Source of the DNA: CAZKTO01 sp964555685
Lineage (GTDB): Bacteria; Chloroflexota; Dehalococcoidia; SHYB01
Assembly (NCBI GenBank): GCA_964555685.1
Contig: CAZKTO010000010.1
Span: 1 to 58,994 of the forward strand
Length of the DNA: 58,994 bases
Direction of reading: 5' to 3'
Shown here: piece by piece, positions 41,904 through 49,366 of the stretch
How positions within the stretch are numbered: position 1 is the first letter of the stretch
How the letters are laid out: each line of letters starts with the position of its first letter
Notes under the pieces: generated by a model
Told to the model about the DNA's origin: nothing
The model's input: only the letters and a program-made list of their open reading frames with translations
Database searches by the model: none
Position numbers and translations under genes: made by a program

Positions 41904-42677
41904 TTGAACAAGGTCAAGGTCGGGTTCTTCTCCTTCTCGGGGGTCACGGACCCCAAGGAGCATCGCTCGTACAACGAGTGGCACCAGCTGGACCACGTGC
42001 CGGAGAACCGCGCGCTCCCCGGCATCGTCCACGGCGAGCGGTGGGCGGCGACGCCCGATTGCGTGAAGGCCCGGGCCCTCTGCGATCCCTCCCTGGCCGG
42101 GGTCCACTACGTGACCCTGTACCTCATGACGGAGCCTGTCGACGCCGTGCTCAAGGACTTCTACGATCTTGGCGCCCAGCTCGGCGCCGTGGGGCGCTTC
42201 CACCAGCACCGGAAGGGATACATCGGCGGGCCCTTCCTCCTCGTCAAGGCCTACGCTGCGCCCAGGGTCCTCGTCTCGCCGGAGTCGATCCCCTACCGGC
42301 CCGCCCGCGGCATCTACGTCACCGTCTCGGACGTGGCGGACCCCAAGCAGCACGATGCCGTGACCCAGTGGTACGACCAGGTGCATATCCCGGACATGAT
42401 GACGGTCAGGGGCGTGGCCGGGGTCTACTGGTTCACGAGCCAGGGGAGCCAGACGAGCCGGAACTTCGCCCACAGCAATCCGCCCGGGCGCGTCGTCCGC
42501 GTCTTCTATCTGGACGAGGACCCCGCCGACATGGTCGAGGATATGCGCAAGAAGCTCCCTCAGTGGCAGGCCGCAGGCCGCATGTTCGACCTGCCCAAGG
42601 CCGTCAAGACGATCTTCGCCGGGCCGTTCCGGACGATCCTTCCCTTCCAGTACGACTTCGCCGGCCGCATGGGCTAG
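41904..42677 (+). CDS. EthD/Dabb-like two-domain protein
   Basis: The 257-aa protein is two ferredoxin-like repeats. Repeat one has VKVGFFSFSGVTDPKEHRSYNEWHQLDHVPE and repeat two, from residue 135, GIYVTVSDVADPKQHDAVTQWYDQVHIPDMM. The shared pattern DPKxHxxxxxWxxxxHxPE/D in both halves indicates internal duplication and a possible His-containing site. The TTG at 41904 follows AAGGAG with good spacing. The paralogue at 175-903 keeps DP, QW and IPDM. It sits between a flavin monooxygenase and a nitroreductase. The enzymatic role is unproven. Confidence 0.8.
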   Translation: MNKVKVGFFSFSGVTDPKEHRSYNEWHQLDHVPENRALPGIVHGERWAATPDCVKARALCDPSLAGVHYVTLYLMTEPVDAVLKDFYDLGAQLGAVGRFHQHRKGYIGGPFLLVKAYAAPRVLVSPESIPYRPARGIYVTVSDVADPKQHDAVTQWYDQVHIPDMMTVRGVAGVYWFTSQGSQTSRNFAHSNPPGRVVRVFYLDEDPADMVEDMRKKLPQWQAAGRMFDLPKAVKTIFAGPFRTILPFQYDFAGRMG

Positions 42678-42692
42678 GGGGCATCCTGGGCC

Positions 42693-43202
42693 ATGGATGT
42701 GCACGAGGCCATACGGGGCCGCCTCTCGGTGCGGGAGTTCAAGCCCGATCCCGTCCCGGACGCCGTTGTGCGGAGGGTCCTCCTGGCGGCGCGTTGGGCG
42801 CCCAGCCAGCGCAACCGGCAGCCGTGGCGCCTCGTCGTCGTCCAGGACCGCGACACGCTGAAGAAAATCGGTGCGCTGGCCAGCACCGGGCCGTACATCG
42901 CCAACGCCGCCTTCGCTATCGCTCTGGCGATGGATGCCGGGGCCAAGGCCATTCAGCTCGATGCAGGTCAAGCCATTCAAAACATGGCGCTGGCCGCCTG
43001 GGCCGAGGGCCTGGGCGCCTGCTACGTCGGCGGGATCGACCGGGAGGCCGTGAAACAACTGCTGGGCATCCCGGCGGAGCAGGAGCTCATCACCGTCATG
43101 CCCTTCGGCTACCCGACGGACAAGGCGCTGGCGGGCGGCAAGCGGCGCCGGCCTCTCGAAGAGATCGCCTTCCGCGAGCGCTATGGGCAGCCCTGGCGGT
43201 AG
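42693..43202 (+). CDS. Nitroreductase family protein
   Basis: The 169-aa FMN nitroreductase-fold protein has IRGRLSVREFKPDPVPD, LAARWAPSQRNRQPWRLVVV (FMN phosphate and ribityl contacts), DAGQAIQNMALAAWAEGLGACYVGGID and MPFGYPTD. It is shorter than typical 200-aa members, as seen in the compact branch. It reduces nitro groups, flavins or similar acceptors with NAD(P)H. It starts 15 nt after the EthD-like gene with GGGGGC upstream and is probably in the same operon. Confidence 0.88.
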   Translation: MDVHEAIRGRLSVREFKPDPVPDAVVRRVLLAARWAPSQRNRQPWRLVVVQDRDTLKKIGALASTGPYIANAAFAIALAMDAGAKAIQLDAGQAIQNMALAAWAEGLGACYVGGIDREAVKQLLGIPAEQELITVMPFGYPTDKALAGGKRRRPLEEIAFRERYGQPWR

Positions 43203-43232
43203 GCGGGCGCATCCAGGGCCTTCTAGTTGTCT

Positions 43233-43263
43233 GGGAACACCTTTCTGTCAAGAAAGGGTTCCC
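43233..43263. repeat. Dispersed hairpin repeat GGGAAC...GTTCCC, copy 3
   Basis: Inverted copy of the 2064 and 38474 elements (CTTTCT-GTCA-AGAAAG core) between the nitroreductase and CoA-transferase genes. Confidence 0.7.
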
Positions 43264-43358
43264 AGGATAACTGAAACACCCTGGGGGGCCGCCTGTGCCT
43301 TGCGGCGGCGCGAAGGCTCCCGTATCATGGGCCGCGCAACTCCCTCGAAGGCCCGCCC

Positions 43359-44582
43359 GTGTTCGACGGCTATCGCATCCTCGACCTGACCGATGAGCGC
43401 GGCCAGCTCTGCGCCCGCATGCTGGGCGACCTGGGCGCCGACGTCGTCAAGATCGAGCCCCCCGGCGGCGACCGGGCGCGGCGCCTGGGCCCGTTCGCCG
43501 GCGATGAGCCCGATCCGTCCAAGAGTCTCACCTGGTTCGCCTACAACACGAACAAGCGCGGCGTCACGCTGGGCCTGGATACGGCGGACGGCCGGGACCT
43601 CTTCCGGCGGCTGGTCTCGGCGGCCGATGCGGTGGTGGAGTCCTTCCCGCCGGGCTATCTGCCGGGCCTGGGCCTGGGCTACGAGGAGCTCTCGCGCCTC
43701 AAGCCGGGGCTGGTGATGCTCTCCATCACGCCCTTCGGCCAGACGGGGCCCGACGCCGGCGCGACGGCCACGGACCTGACCCTGGTGGCGCGGGGCGGGC
43801 TCCTGAACATCTGCGGCGAGGCGGGCCGGCCTCCGGCGCGCATGCGCATCCCCCAGTCGCACGCCCAGGCCGGGGCCCAGGGCGCCATGGCGCTGGCGCT
43901 CGCCCTGCGACATCGCGATATGACGGGCGCGGGCCAGTATATCGATCTGTCCATGCAGGAGGCCGTCGCTGGCTCCCTCATCACGGTTCAGCAGCACTGG
44001 GACATCATGCGGCGCAACGAGACGCGGGGCACGAAGCTGCGCCGCGGCAACGTCATGGGCGGCTACTCCTGGCCCTGCGCCGATGGCCACATCGCCTGGT
44101 GCTGGTGGGTCGCGCCGGGCTGGGGCTACAAGATGTACGGCATCCTCGAGTGGATGACGGAAGAGGGGATGGCCAGTGACCTCTGGGACTGGGACTGGGA
44201 GAATCGCAGCACCAACGAGCTGAACCAGCAAGAGGTGGACCACTGGGAGGAGATCTTCGCCAAGTTCTTCCTCACCCATACCAAGGCCGAGACCTACGAG
44301 CAGGCGCTCAAGCGCCGCATCATGCTCTTCCCGACCTATAACGGCGTAGACCTGGCGGGCTACCAGCAGCTCCACGACCGGGGCTATTTCCAGCGCGTGC
44401 CGCACCTCGAGCTGGGGCGGGAGATCGTCTATCCGGGCTCCTTCGCCGAGACCTCAGAGGGGATGTGGTCGCTGCGGCGGCACCCGCCGCTGCTGGGCGA
44501 GCACAACCGGGAGGTCTACGGCGGCGAGCTCAATCTGTCGGTCGGGGAGCTGGCGGTGCTCAAGGCGGCGGGTGCGATATGA
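43359..44582 (+). CDS. CaiB/BaiF family CoA-transferase
   Basis: The 407-aa protein starts YRILDLTDERGQLCARMLGDLGADVVKIEPPGGDRARRLGPF and has LVMLSITPFGQTGPDAG, then GAGQYIDLSMQEAV with Glu at the nucleophile place. A Trp-rich segment (SWPCADGHIAWCWWVAPGWGYKMYG, near residue 235) is unusual. The GTG at 43359 lacks a strong Shine-Dalgarno. Its stop overlaps the next CoA-transferase as ATGA, giving a coupled pair. The substrate acid is unknown. Confidence 0.88.
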   Translation: MFDGYRILDLTDERGQLCARMLGDLGADVVKIEPPGGDRARRLGPFAGDEPDPSKSLTWFAYNTNKRGVTLGLDTADGRDLFRRLVSAADAVVESFPPGYLPGLGLGYEELSRLKPGLVMLSITPFGQTGPDAGATATDLTLVARGGLLNICGEAGRPPARMRIPQSHAQAGAQGAMALALALRHRDMTGAGQYIDLSMQEAVAGSLITVQQHWDIMRRNETRGTKLRRGNVMGGYSWPCADGHIAWCWWVAPGWGYKMYGILEWMTEEGMASDLWDWDWENRSTNELNQQEVDHWEEIFAKFFLTHTKAETYEQALKRRIMLFPTYNGVDLAGYQQLHDRGYFQRVPHLELGREIVYPGSFAETSEGMWSLRRHPPLLGEHNREVYGGELNLSVGELAVLKAAGAI

Positions 44583-45793
44583 CGGCACGCCTGCCGCTCT
44601 CGGGCATCCGCGTCGCCGACTTCTGCTGGGCGGTGGCCGGGCCCGTCACGACCAAGTTCCTCGCGCTCTTCGGGGCCGAGGTCATCAAGATCGAGAGCCG
44701 CTCGCGCCTCGATGGGGGCCGCCTGGGCTTCCCGTTCGTGGAGGGCAAGCCGGGCGTCAACAAGAGCGGCTACTACGCTAACCACAACCCGTCCAAGCTG
44801 AGCGTGCGATTGGACCTGGGGAAGCCGGAGGCGCGGGAGCTGGCCAAGCGCCTCGTGGCCGTCTCGGACATCGCATCCGAGAGCTTCAGCCTGGGCGTGA
44901 TGGAGCGCTGGGGCCTGCACTATCCGGAGCTGGCGAAGGTCAAGCGCGACCTCATCATGATCAGCCTGACGATGCAAGGGCAGACGGGCCGGTACGCCCG
45001 GCACGTGGGGTTCGGGCGCACGCTGGCGGGCCTGGCGGGCATCGACAACCTGACGGGCTGGCCCGATGGCGAGCCGGCCGGCCCCAACCAGCCCTACACC
45101 GATCTCGTCGTCCCGTGGTTCGCGGTCACGACCATCCTCGCGGCGCTGCGTCACCGGGAGCGCACCGGCCGGGGCCAGTACATCGATCTCGCGCAGCTGG
45201 AGGCATCGCTGCACGTCGTCGCGCCCGCGATCCTGGATGCGACGGTGAACGGCCGCGCCATGGCCCGGGACGGGAATCGCAGCGCCGGCGCCGCGCCCCA
45301 TGGCGTCTACCGCTGCAAGGGGGAGGACCGTTGGATAGCTGTCGCCGTCCTCACGGACGCGCACTGGCGCAATCTCTGTCACGCCACGGGCCGTCCGGAG
45401 CTGGCCAAGGACGATCGCTATGCGACGCTCCTGGGGCGCAAGGCTCGCGAGGCCGAGCTCGACCGGCTCGTCGAGGCGTGGACGTCCGAGCGCGAGCCCC
45501 ACGAGGCGGTCGAGCTCCTGGACCGGGCCGGGGTGCCGGCCGCCGTGGTGGCCAACGGGGAGGACATCCACCGGGACCGGCAGCTTCGGCACCGGGGCCA
45601 TCTGCGGACGCTGGAGCACCCCGTCATGGGCCAGCGGACCTACAGCGCCCCCTCGTTCCGCATGTCGCGCACGCCCGACGACATGCGCCGCGCCGCGCTC
45701 CTGGGCGAGCACAACGAGTACGTCTTCGGCGAGGTTCTGGGCATGGCCAAGGACGAGGTGGCGGAGCTGCAGCAGCGGGGCGTGATTGAATAA
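44579..45793 (+). CDS. CaiB/BaiF family CoA-transferase
   Basis: The 404-aa partner of the preceding gene begins SGIRVADFCWAVAGPVTTKFLALFGAEVIKIESRSRLDG. It contains RDLIMISLTMQGQTGRYARHVGFG, GRGQYIDLAQLEAS (Glu at the nucleophile position) and YRCKGEDRWIAVAV. The RVADFCWAVAGP opening resembles the downstream-type members at 52931 and 35834, whereas its partner has the other subtype, so each pair combines one of each. A decayed IS1595 relative begins 2 bp after the stop codon. Confidence 0.88.
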   Translation: MTARLPLSGIRVADFCWAVAGPVTTKFLALFGAEVIKIESRSRLDGGRLGFPFVEGKPGVNKSGYYANHNPSKLSVRLDLGKPEARELAKRLVAVSDIASESFSLGVMERWGLHYPELAKVKRDLIMISLTMQGQTGRYARHVGFGRTLAGLAGIDNLTGWPDGEPAGPNQPYTDLVVPWFAVTTILAALRHRERTGRGQYIDLAQLEASLHVVAPAILDATVNGRAMARDGNRSAGAAPHGVYRCKGEDRWIAVAVLTDAHWRNLCHATGRPELAKDDRYATLLGRKAREAELDRLVEAWTSEREPHEAVELLDRAGVPAAVVANGEDIHRDRQLRHRGHLRTLEHPVMGQRTYSAPSFRMSRTPDDMRRAALLGEHNEYVFGEVLGMAKDEVAELQQRGVIE

Positions 45794-45838
45794 TCGGGGC
45801 TTATGTACCTGTTAGGGTGATGTGGTAGAATCCCGCGT

Positions 45839-46435
45839 ATGCAATGGCTCACGGATCGTCTCAAGTTTTGTGGGGCGTCCTTTATGAAGGGCGTTGACCA
45901 GGTAGGAGTTGCAGCTAATCATAATCGAGTAGTTGGTTTTCTATTTCTGCTCAGCCCTTTCGGGGTAGTTATTCCTCTCGGTGTTTTCTCTGGATGGCTG
46001 GCCTCCAGCATCGCTGCCGTAACAATTGTGAGCTTGATATCACTTGAGGGCGCATATCACCAAACAAAGACAAATGGAAAGACTGATCGCGCAACACTTT
46101 TGACAAGGCTTGCTTTCAACATCAGTATCCTTCAAGGCTACTGCGAGGCCCTTTCAATGCAACCGTCTATTATTCGTGATGCAAAAGACCTTGCAGATCA
46201 AGAGAGACTTTTCCAGAATCTATTGAATCAAACGGGACAGTTACTTGATAAAGCGGGTTTGAGGTATTTGTGGGCCAGGTTAGGTAATGATCCCGCAAAT
46301 CCGCCAACTCGTGATGATGCCGTCATGGCGGGATGTTTGCCTATGTGTGAGGAGCTTTGGATTCGATGTAAAAAGAAGTTAATCATGCTCAACGAAGTTT
46401 ACAAAGATGTGGCACACAGTGTCACGACTAACTAA
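45839..46435 (+). CDS. IS-borne passenger: membrane protein of unknown function
   Basis: I do not recognise this 198-aa protein. Residues 32-66 (VVGFLFLLSPFGVVIPLGVF then GWLASSIAAVTIVSLISLEG) form one or two TM segments. The rest is a mostly helical cytoplasmic domain with two Cys-containing stretches (LQGYCEALSM; MAGCLPMCEELWIRCKKK). AT-rich codon use sets it apart from host genes. It is enclosed by the terminal repeats, and its stop overlaps the end of the transposase fragment in convergent orientation by 8 nt, as in the intact element. TAGAAT upstream is a possible -10. Confidence 0.65.
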   Translation: MQWLTDRLKFCGASFMKGVDQVGVAANHNRVVGFLFLLSPFGVVIPLGVFSGWLASSIAAVTIVSLISLEGAYHQTKTNGKTDRATLLTRLAFNISILQGYCEALSMQPSIIRDAKDLADQERLFQNLLNQTGQLLDKAGLRYLWARLGNDPANPPTRDDAVMAGCLPMCEELWIRCKKKLIMLNEVYKDVAHSVTTN

Positions 46436-46563
46436 TAAGTTGCTCGTACGCGAGGTTGCGAGATAGGAGTAATTTGACAAGCGTATCCCGGAACAGGTAC
46501 GAGTTCTCCCGATTGTTGAACCGCCACTCCAGTTCGTCGAGGTAGTCGTCCAGATGCTTGACC
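46428..46563 (-). pseudogene. IS1595 transposase C-terminal remnant
   Basis: The frame encodes KHLDDYLDELEWRFNNREN and SYLFRDTLVKLLLS up to a TAG at 46428. It matches the C-terminus of the transposase at 34721-35626 and is cut off directly at the right terminal repeat. The catalytic residues are gone. Confidence 0.85.
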
Positions 46564-46685
46564 GTGTCAAGTATACAAGCCCCGAACTTCCTTGCCGGTG
46601 ATGCGCGGCAGCCGCGTCACGGGATGACAACGTCAAGAGCGGCCCATTCAGGAGGGAAGTGCAAAACTCCTAAGCCAGCGAGGCA

Positions 46686-47156
46686 TCAAAGCAGGCGAAA
46701 TTCATCAGCCGGACGCTCACTCTCTGTGATGTACTTCCGGGCCCACGCTAGCCCTTCTCGAAGCCCTCGGAAGGTGACCAACCTCTCGCATTCCGTGCCG
46801 TTGAACCAGCCACTCTCGGACCACTCCCATGAAAGCGTAACTTCTCGGTTCGGGTCGACTTCTGCCGCAAAGACGGGAATTATCTCAAGGTCATCCCGAC
46901 GCCTGTTGTAGATCGTGTAGGTATGCTCCACCGCCCAAAGGGACCGGGGCTTGAGGTTGAAGTCAGCCAAGCACGCTGAGAGCGCATCGACTACGCTTTG
47001 CCCTTCCGTCACCTCAGCGCAGGGAATTTGCCAGAAACGTCCGCCACCGAACCACTTGTCGGCCTTCGCCTGCGATGTATGCAGCAATAGATATTTCGCG
47101 GGTCCGTCCCGCCTGTGGTACGTCCATAAATCAAAGATGTCGCTGCGTATTTTCAT
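46686..47156 (-). CDS. Nudix-like protein with degenerate Nudix box
   Basis: The 156-aa protein has a Nudix-type beginning (IFDLWTYHRRDGPAKYLLLHTS), FWQIPCAEVTEGQSVVDALSACLADFNL where the Nudix box is expected, and HTYTIYNRRRDDLEIIPVFAAEV. The canonical REUXEE metal ligands are absent from the helix, so hydrolase activity is doubtful and it may only bind a nucleotide-like ligand. The ATG at 47156 has no clear Shine-Dalgarno; a tiny ORF with a strong one ends 20 nt upstream and could couple translation. Low-GC composition matches the adjacent mobile region. Confidence 0.6.
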   Translation of the reverse strand: MKIRSDIFDLWTYHRRDGPAKYLLLHTSQAKADKWFGGGRFWQIPCAEVTEGQSVVDALSACLADFNLKPRSLWAVEHTYTIYNRRRDDLEIIPVFAAEVDPNREVTLSWEWSESGWFNGTECERLVTFRGLREGLAWARKYITESERPADEFRLL

Positions 47157-47175
47157 TGCTGCGCAGTGTGGTCGC

Positions 47176-47268
47176 CTAGCTGTAGCGGCAGCGGGCAAGC
47201 CGGTTCGCGTGCTCGAGTACGGCACGGCAGGGATGCACCCGTCTACGCTGTTGGCGATCAGTCTTCAT
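47176..47268 (-). CDS. Tiny ORF with strong ribosome-binding site
   Basis: A 30-aa ORF (MKTDRQQRRRVHPCRAVLEH ...) directly preceded by AAGGAGGAGG and ending in TAG 19 nt before the Nudix-like ATG. No homology is recognised. It may be a leader peptide coupling the Nudix-like gene, or the N-terminus of that gene separated by a frameshift. Confidence 0.3.
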   Translation of the reverse strand: MKTDRQQRRRVHPCRAVLEHANRLARCRYS

Positions 47269-47335
47269 GTCCCTCCTCCTTCATATATTACCCACTCTGC
47301 CTATTATTGCACTGGACGAGAGTTTTGCACTTCCC

Positions 47336-47566
47336 TCATTCAGCTACAGCATCGCCGCGCGGCGCTTCCAGCCCCTCTATCGCCGCCGCCTGAAGGTAGC
47401 CAAGAACCGCTTCCCGGGTGCGCTCCAGCGCCTCTTCTCTCGTATCGCCATAGGTCGAGAGGCCGTTGAGCGTTGGGACATGGGTCACCCACACTCGGTC
47501 CTTGGCATCCCAGACCAGGAGGACGTGGAAACGGGCTGTCGGGTTCCGCCGCCTCTGTTTCAGCAT
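47336..47566 (-). CDS. HicB-like antitoxin, orphan
   Basis: The 76-aa protein has a HicB-type partially RNase-H-like fold: FHVLLVWDAKDRVWVTHVPTLNGLSTYGDTREEALERTREAVLGYLQAA. HicB normally neutralises the HicA mRNA interferase from an adjacent gene. Neither side of this gene encodes a recognisable HicA: 180 bp downstream hold only a tiny ORF, and upstream is the corrinoid-binding protein. It is therefore an orphan or a stand-alone UPF0150-type protein. Reading through its TGA gives nothing conserved. Confidence 0.75.
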   Translation of the reverse strand: MLKQRRRNPTARFHVLLVWDAKDRVWVTHVPTLNGLSTYGDTREEALERTREAVLGYLQAAAIEGLEAPRGDAVAE

Positions 47567-47581
47567 CTCAGCCCCAGTCTA

Positions 47582-48505
47582 TCACACGGGAGGCGGCACC
47601 CGTGCCCACGCTTCCGGCGGCTTCGTCCGCGGGAAGCGGTCGGGATGCAAAATCTCGGCCAGGATCTCCAGCCCGTCCACGATACGCGGCCCCGGCCGGT
47701 TGAAGCAGGCCGATCCGTCGACGGCGTAGACCTGCCCCGAGCGCACGGCCTGGAGCTTCGCCCAGGCGTCCGGGAGCTTCACCTGGCCCAGGTCCCGGAG
47801 CGTCTGCGCCAGGTTGTAGCCGCACGGCATGAGCACCACCACGTCCGGGTCGTAGGCGGCGATCTCGTCCCACCCGATCTGTCTCGAAGGGTGGCCCTCG
47901 CGGCCCAGGCCGTCGGCGCCGCCCGCCAGGCGGACCATCTCGGGCACCCAGTGGCCGCCGATGAAGGGCGGGTCGAGCCACTCCATGGCGAAGACGCGCG
48001 GGCGCGACGGGGCGTCCGCCGCTCGTCTGGCGACTTGTTCGATCCGCTGGCGCAGGGCCTTCACGATGCCGGCGGCGCGCTGGGGGACGCCGGCCACCTC
48101 GCCGACCTGCCGGATGCTGTCCAGGATGCCCTCCAGGGACGTGGGCTCCAGGGAGAGGACGCGCCGCTCGCCGGGCAGCTCCCGGACGGCGCGCTGGACC
48201 TGCCCGTAGGAGACGGCGCAGACCTGGCAGAGCTCCTGGGTGAGGATGAGACCGGGGTCCAGCCGCTCCAGGAGGCGCTGGTCCAGGGCGTAGATGCTGC
48301 TCCCGCCGTGGAGCGCCGAGGCGATGTGCCGGTGGATCTCGGCGCTGGGCCTGCCCGCGTGGTCGATGACCGACCTGGTCACGGCCGGCAGGCGCGCCGC
48401 CTCGGGCGGGTAGTCGCACTCGTGGGTGACGCCGACGAGCCGGTCGCCGAGGCCCAGGGCGAAGACGATCTCCGTGGCGCTGGGGAGGAGTGAGCAGATG
48501 CGCAT
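47582..48505 (-). CDS. Corrinoid/cobalamin-binding protein, BtuF-like without signal peptide
   Basis: The 307-aa protein has the helical-backbone metal-receptor fold: ICSLLPSATEIVFALGLGDRLVGVTHECDYP, LDPGLILTQELCQVCAVSY, LEPTSLEGILDSIRQVGEVAG, EWLDPPFIGGHWVPEMV and YDPDVVVLMPCGYN. It lacks a signal peptide or lipobox, as in a widespread cytoplasmic branch annotated cobalamin-binding, so a transport role is doubtful. It starts 14 nt after the DsrE/F-like gene stop, so all four genes may be one operon. B12 linkage to methylmalonyl-CoA metabolism is possible but unproven. Confidence 0.82.
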   Translation of the reverse strand: MRICSLLPSATEIVFALGLGDRLVGVTHECDYPPEAARLPAVTRSVIDHAGRPSAEIHRHIASALHGGSSIYALDQRLLERLDPGLILTQELCQVCAVSYGQVQRAVRELPGERRVLSLEPTSLEGILDSIRQVGEVAGVPQRAAGIVKALRQRIEQVARRAADAPSRPRVFAMEWLDPPFIGGHWVPEMVRLAGGADGLGREGHPSRQIGWDEIAAYDPDVVVLMPCGYNLAQTLRDLGQVKLPDAWAKLQAVRSGQVYAVDGSACFNRPGPRIVDGLEILAEILHPDRFPRTKPPEAWARVPPPV

Positions 48506-48519
48506 GGGCAGGCCGCCGG

Positions 48520-48903
48520 CTACCAGTGCCAGATGGAGTCGTAGCGCTCCCAGAGGCCGATGGTCTCCTTTTGCGGGATGACCTTGACGCCGGGCACCAG
48601 GTCCGCCTTGGCGATGCCGCGGCGCTTCAGGTCCTCATCGACGGCGTAGACGGGGACACCCTTCCCGATGAGCTCCTTGACGTCCTTGTCGATGGTGGGC
48701 GGGACCTTGAGCGGAACGCCGCCGATGGTGAGGCCGCTGGCGTCCTGCCCCTGGAGGGCGTAGCTGACGGCGTTGCCGCGCAGGAGCACGGCCAGGTTGG
48801 CGCCAGCGTTCTTGACGGCGGCGGAGAACCAGAGGATCGTATCGTCCTGCTCCTCGATGGTCCCGTGGTAGGCCCGCTCGACGATGGCGAGGATGCTGCC
48901 CAT
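48520..48903 (-). CDS. DsrE/DsrF-like family protein
   Basis: The 127-aa protein starts MGSILAIVERAYHGTIEEQD, contains NAGANLAVLLRGNAVSYALQGQ and ends with the DsrE-type VKELIGKGVPVYAVDEDLKRRGIAKADLVPGVK. Homologues have Cys near VYVCEE; here the position is Asp/Glu and there is no Cys, so it cannot carry persulfide and may be a structural partner. The start at 48903 lies 9 nt after the stop of the selenoprotein DsrE gene, whose TAG forms part of the TAGGAGG Shine-Dalgarno. The trio resembles the DsrEFH/TusBCD composition. Confidence 0.8.
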   Translation of the reverse strand: MGSILAIVERAYHGTIEEQDDTILWFSAAVKNAGANLAVLLRGNAVSYALQGQDASGLTIGGVPLKVPPTIDKDVKELIGKGVPVYAVDEDLKRRGIAKADLVPGVKVIPQKETIGLWERYDSIWHW

Positions 48904-48912
48904 GGGGGCCTC

Positions 48913-49311
48913 CTATCTGGTGCCGATGATGAGCGTGGTGGCGCTGGCCTGGGACCACTTGTAGAGGTCGCCGGGGCCGCCGCGCCGGGGGCCCTGAATC
49001 CAGTTGGACGAGCCACGCTCGTCCACGCAGAGCCCTCAGTTGATCCATTCGAGGCGGCCGCCCGCCATCTTGAACAGCCCCTCGACGAACCTGGCCGTCG
49101 TCGGGTGGTCCTGCTGCTCGACGCTGGTCCCCTTGACCGGGTTCGGATGGGGCGCCTGGTCCTTGAGCGTCAGGCTGACGGCGCCCTCGTAGGCGAAGAC
49201 GTTGACGTGGTGCCCCTTGCGCAGCGCCGCGTCCACGATCCGCAGCGCCGTGGTCGTCGTCTCGGACTCGTAGGGCGGGTCCATGAGCGCGATGGTGATG
49301 GTCTTGGGCAT
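48913..49311 (-). CDS. DsrE-family selenoprotein (UxxC)
   Basis: The frame runs from the ATG at 49311 through a UGA at 49038-49036 to a TAG at 48913, giving 132 residues with U92. Before the UGA the protein is DsrE-like (ITIALMDPPYESETTTTALR; GHHVNVFAYEGAVSL; GGRLEWIN). After it the frame continues GLCVDERGSSNWIQGPRRGG and LYKWSQASATTLIIGTR, the expected family C-terminus. U92-G-L-C95 replaces a CxxC-type site, so Sec is the redox or sulfur-carrying residue. An 8-bp hairpin follows the UGA. AAGGAG precedes the ATG. It is flanked by two other DsrE-like genes. A conventional call would stop at 91 aa. Confidence 0.87.
49005..49025 (-). promoter_or_regulatory. Putative bacterial SECIS for DsrE UGA-92
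   Basis: Ten nt after the UGA, TGGACGAG pairs perfectly with CTCGTCCA around loop CGTGG. The loop starts 18 nt after the UGA, its second base is G, and it has the same loop core as the first FTR hairpin. Confidence 0.72.
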
Positions 49312-49366
49312 GGCGTGCTCCTTCTTCCTCGTTGCCAGTCCCCAGTCCCTACTTCCTGGTCCCTGA

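Larger units (their letters stand above)
45795..46584. mobile_element. Decayed IS1595-type element with passenger
   Basis: CGGGGCTTATGTACCTGTTA at 45795 is inverted at the right end as CGGGGCTTGTATACTTGACA (46584 inward). The right repeat shares TTGACAC and TATAC with the intact element at 33703-35818. Inside are a passenger gene (+) and only the last 45 codons of the transposase (-), the same layout as the intact element. No 8-bp target duplication remains. Confidence 0.65.

Noticed and set aside
45787..46592. 8-bp target duplication around the decayed element
   Set aside because: Flanking octamers (TGAATAAT and AACTTCCT) do not match, nor do shifted pairs.
47290..47338. Selenocysteine at the HicB UGA
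   Set aside because: Read-through gives 15 residues without similarity; HicB proteins end about here.
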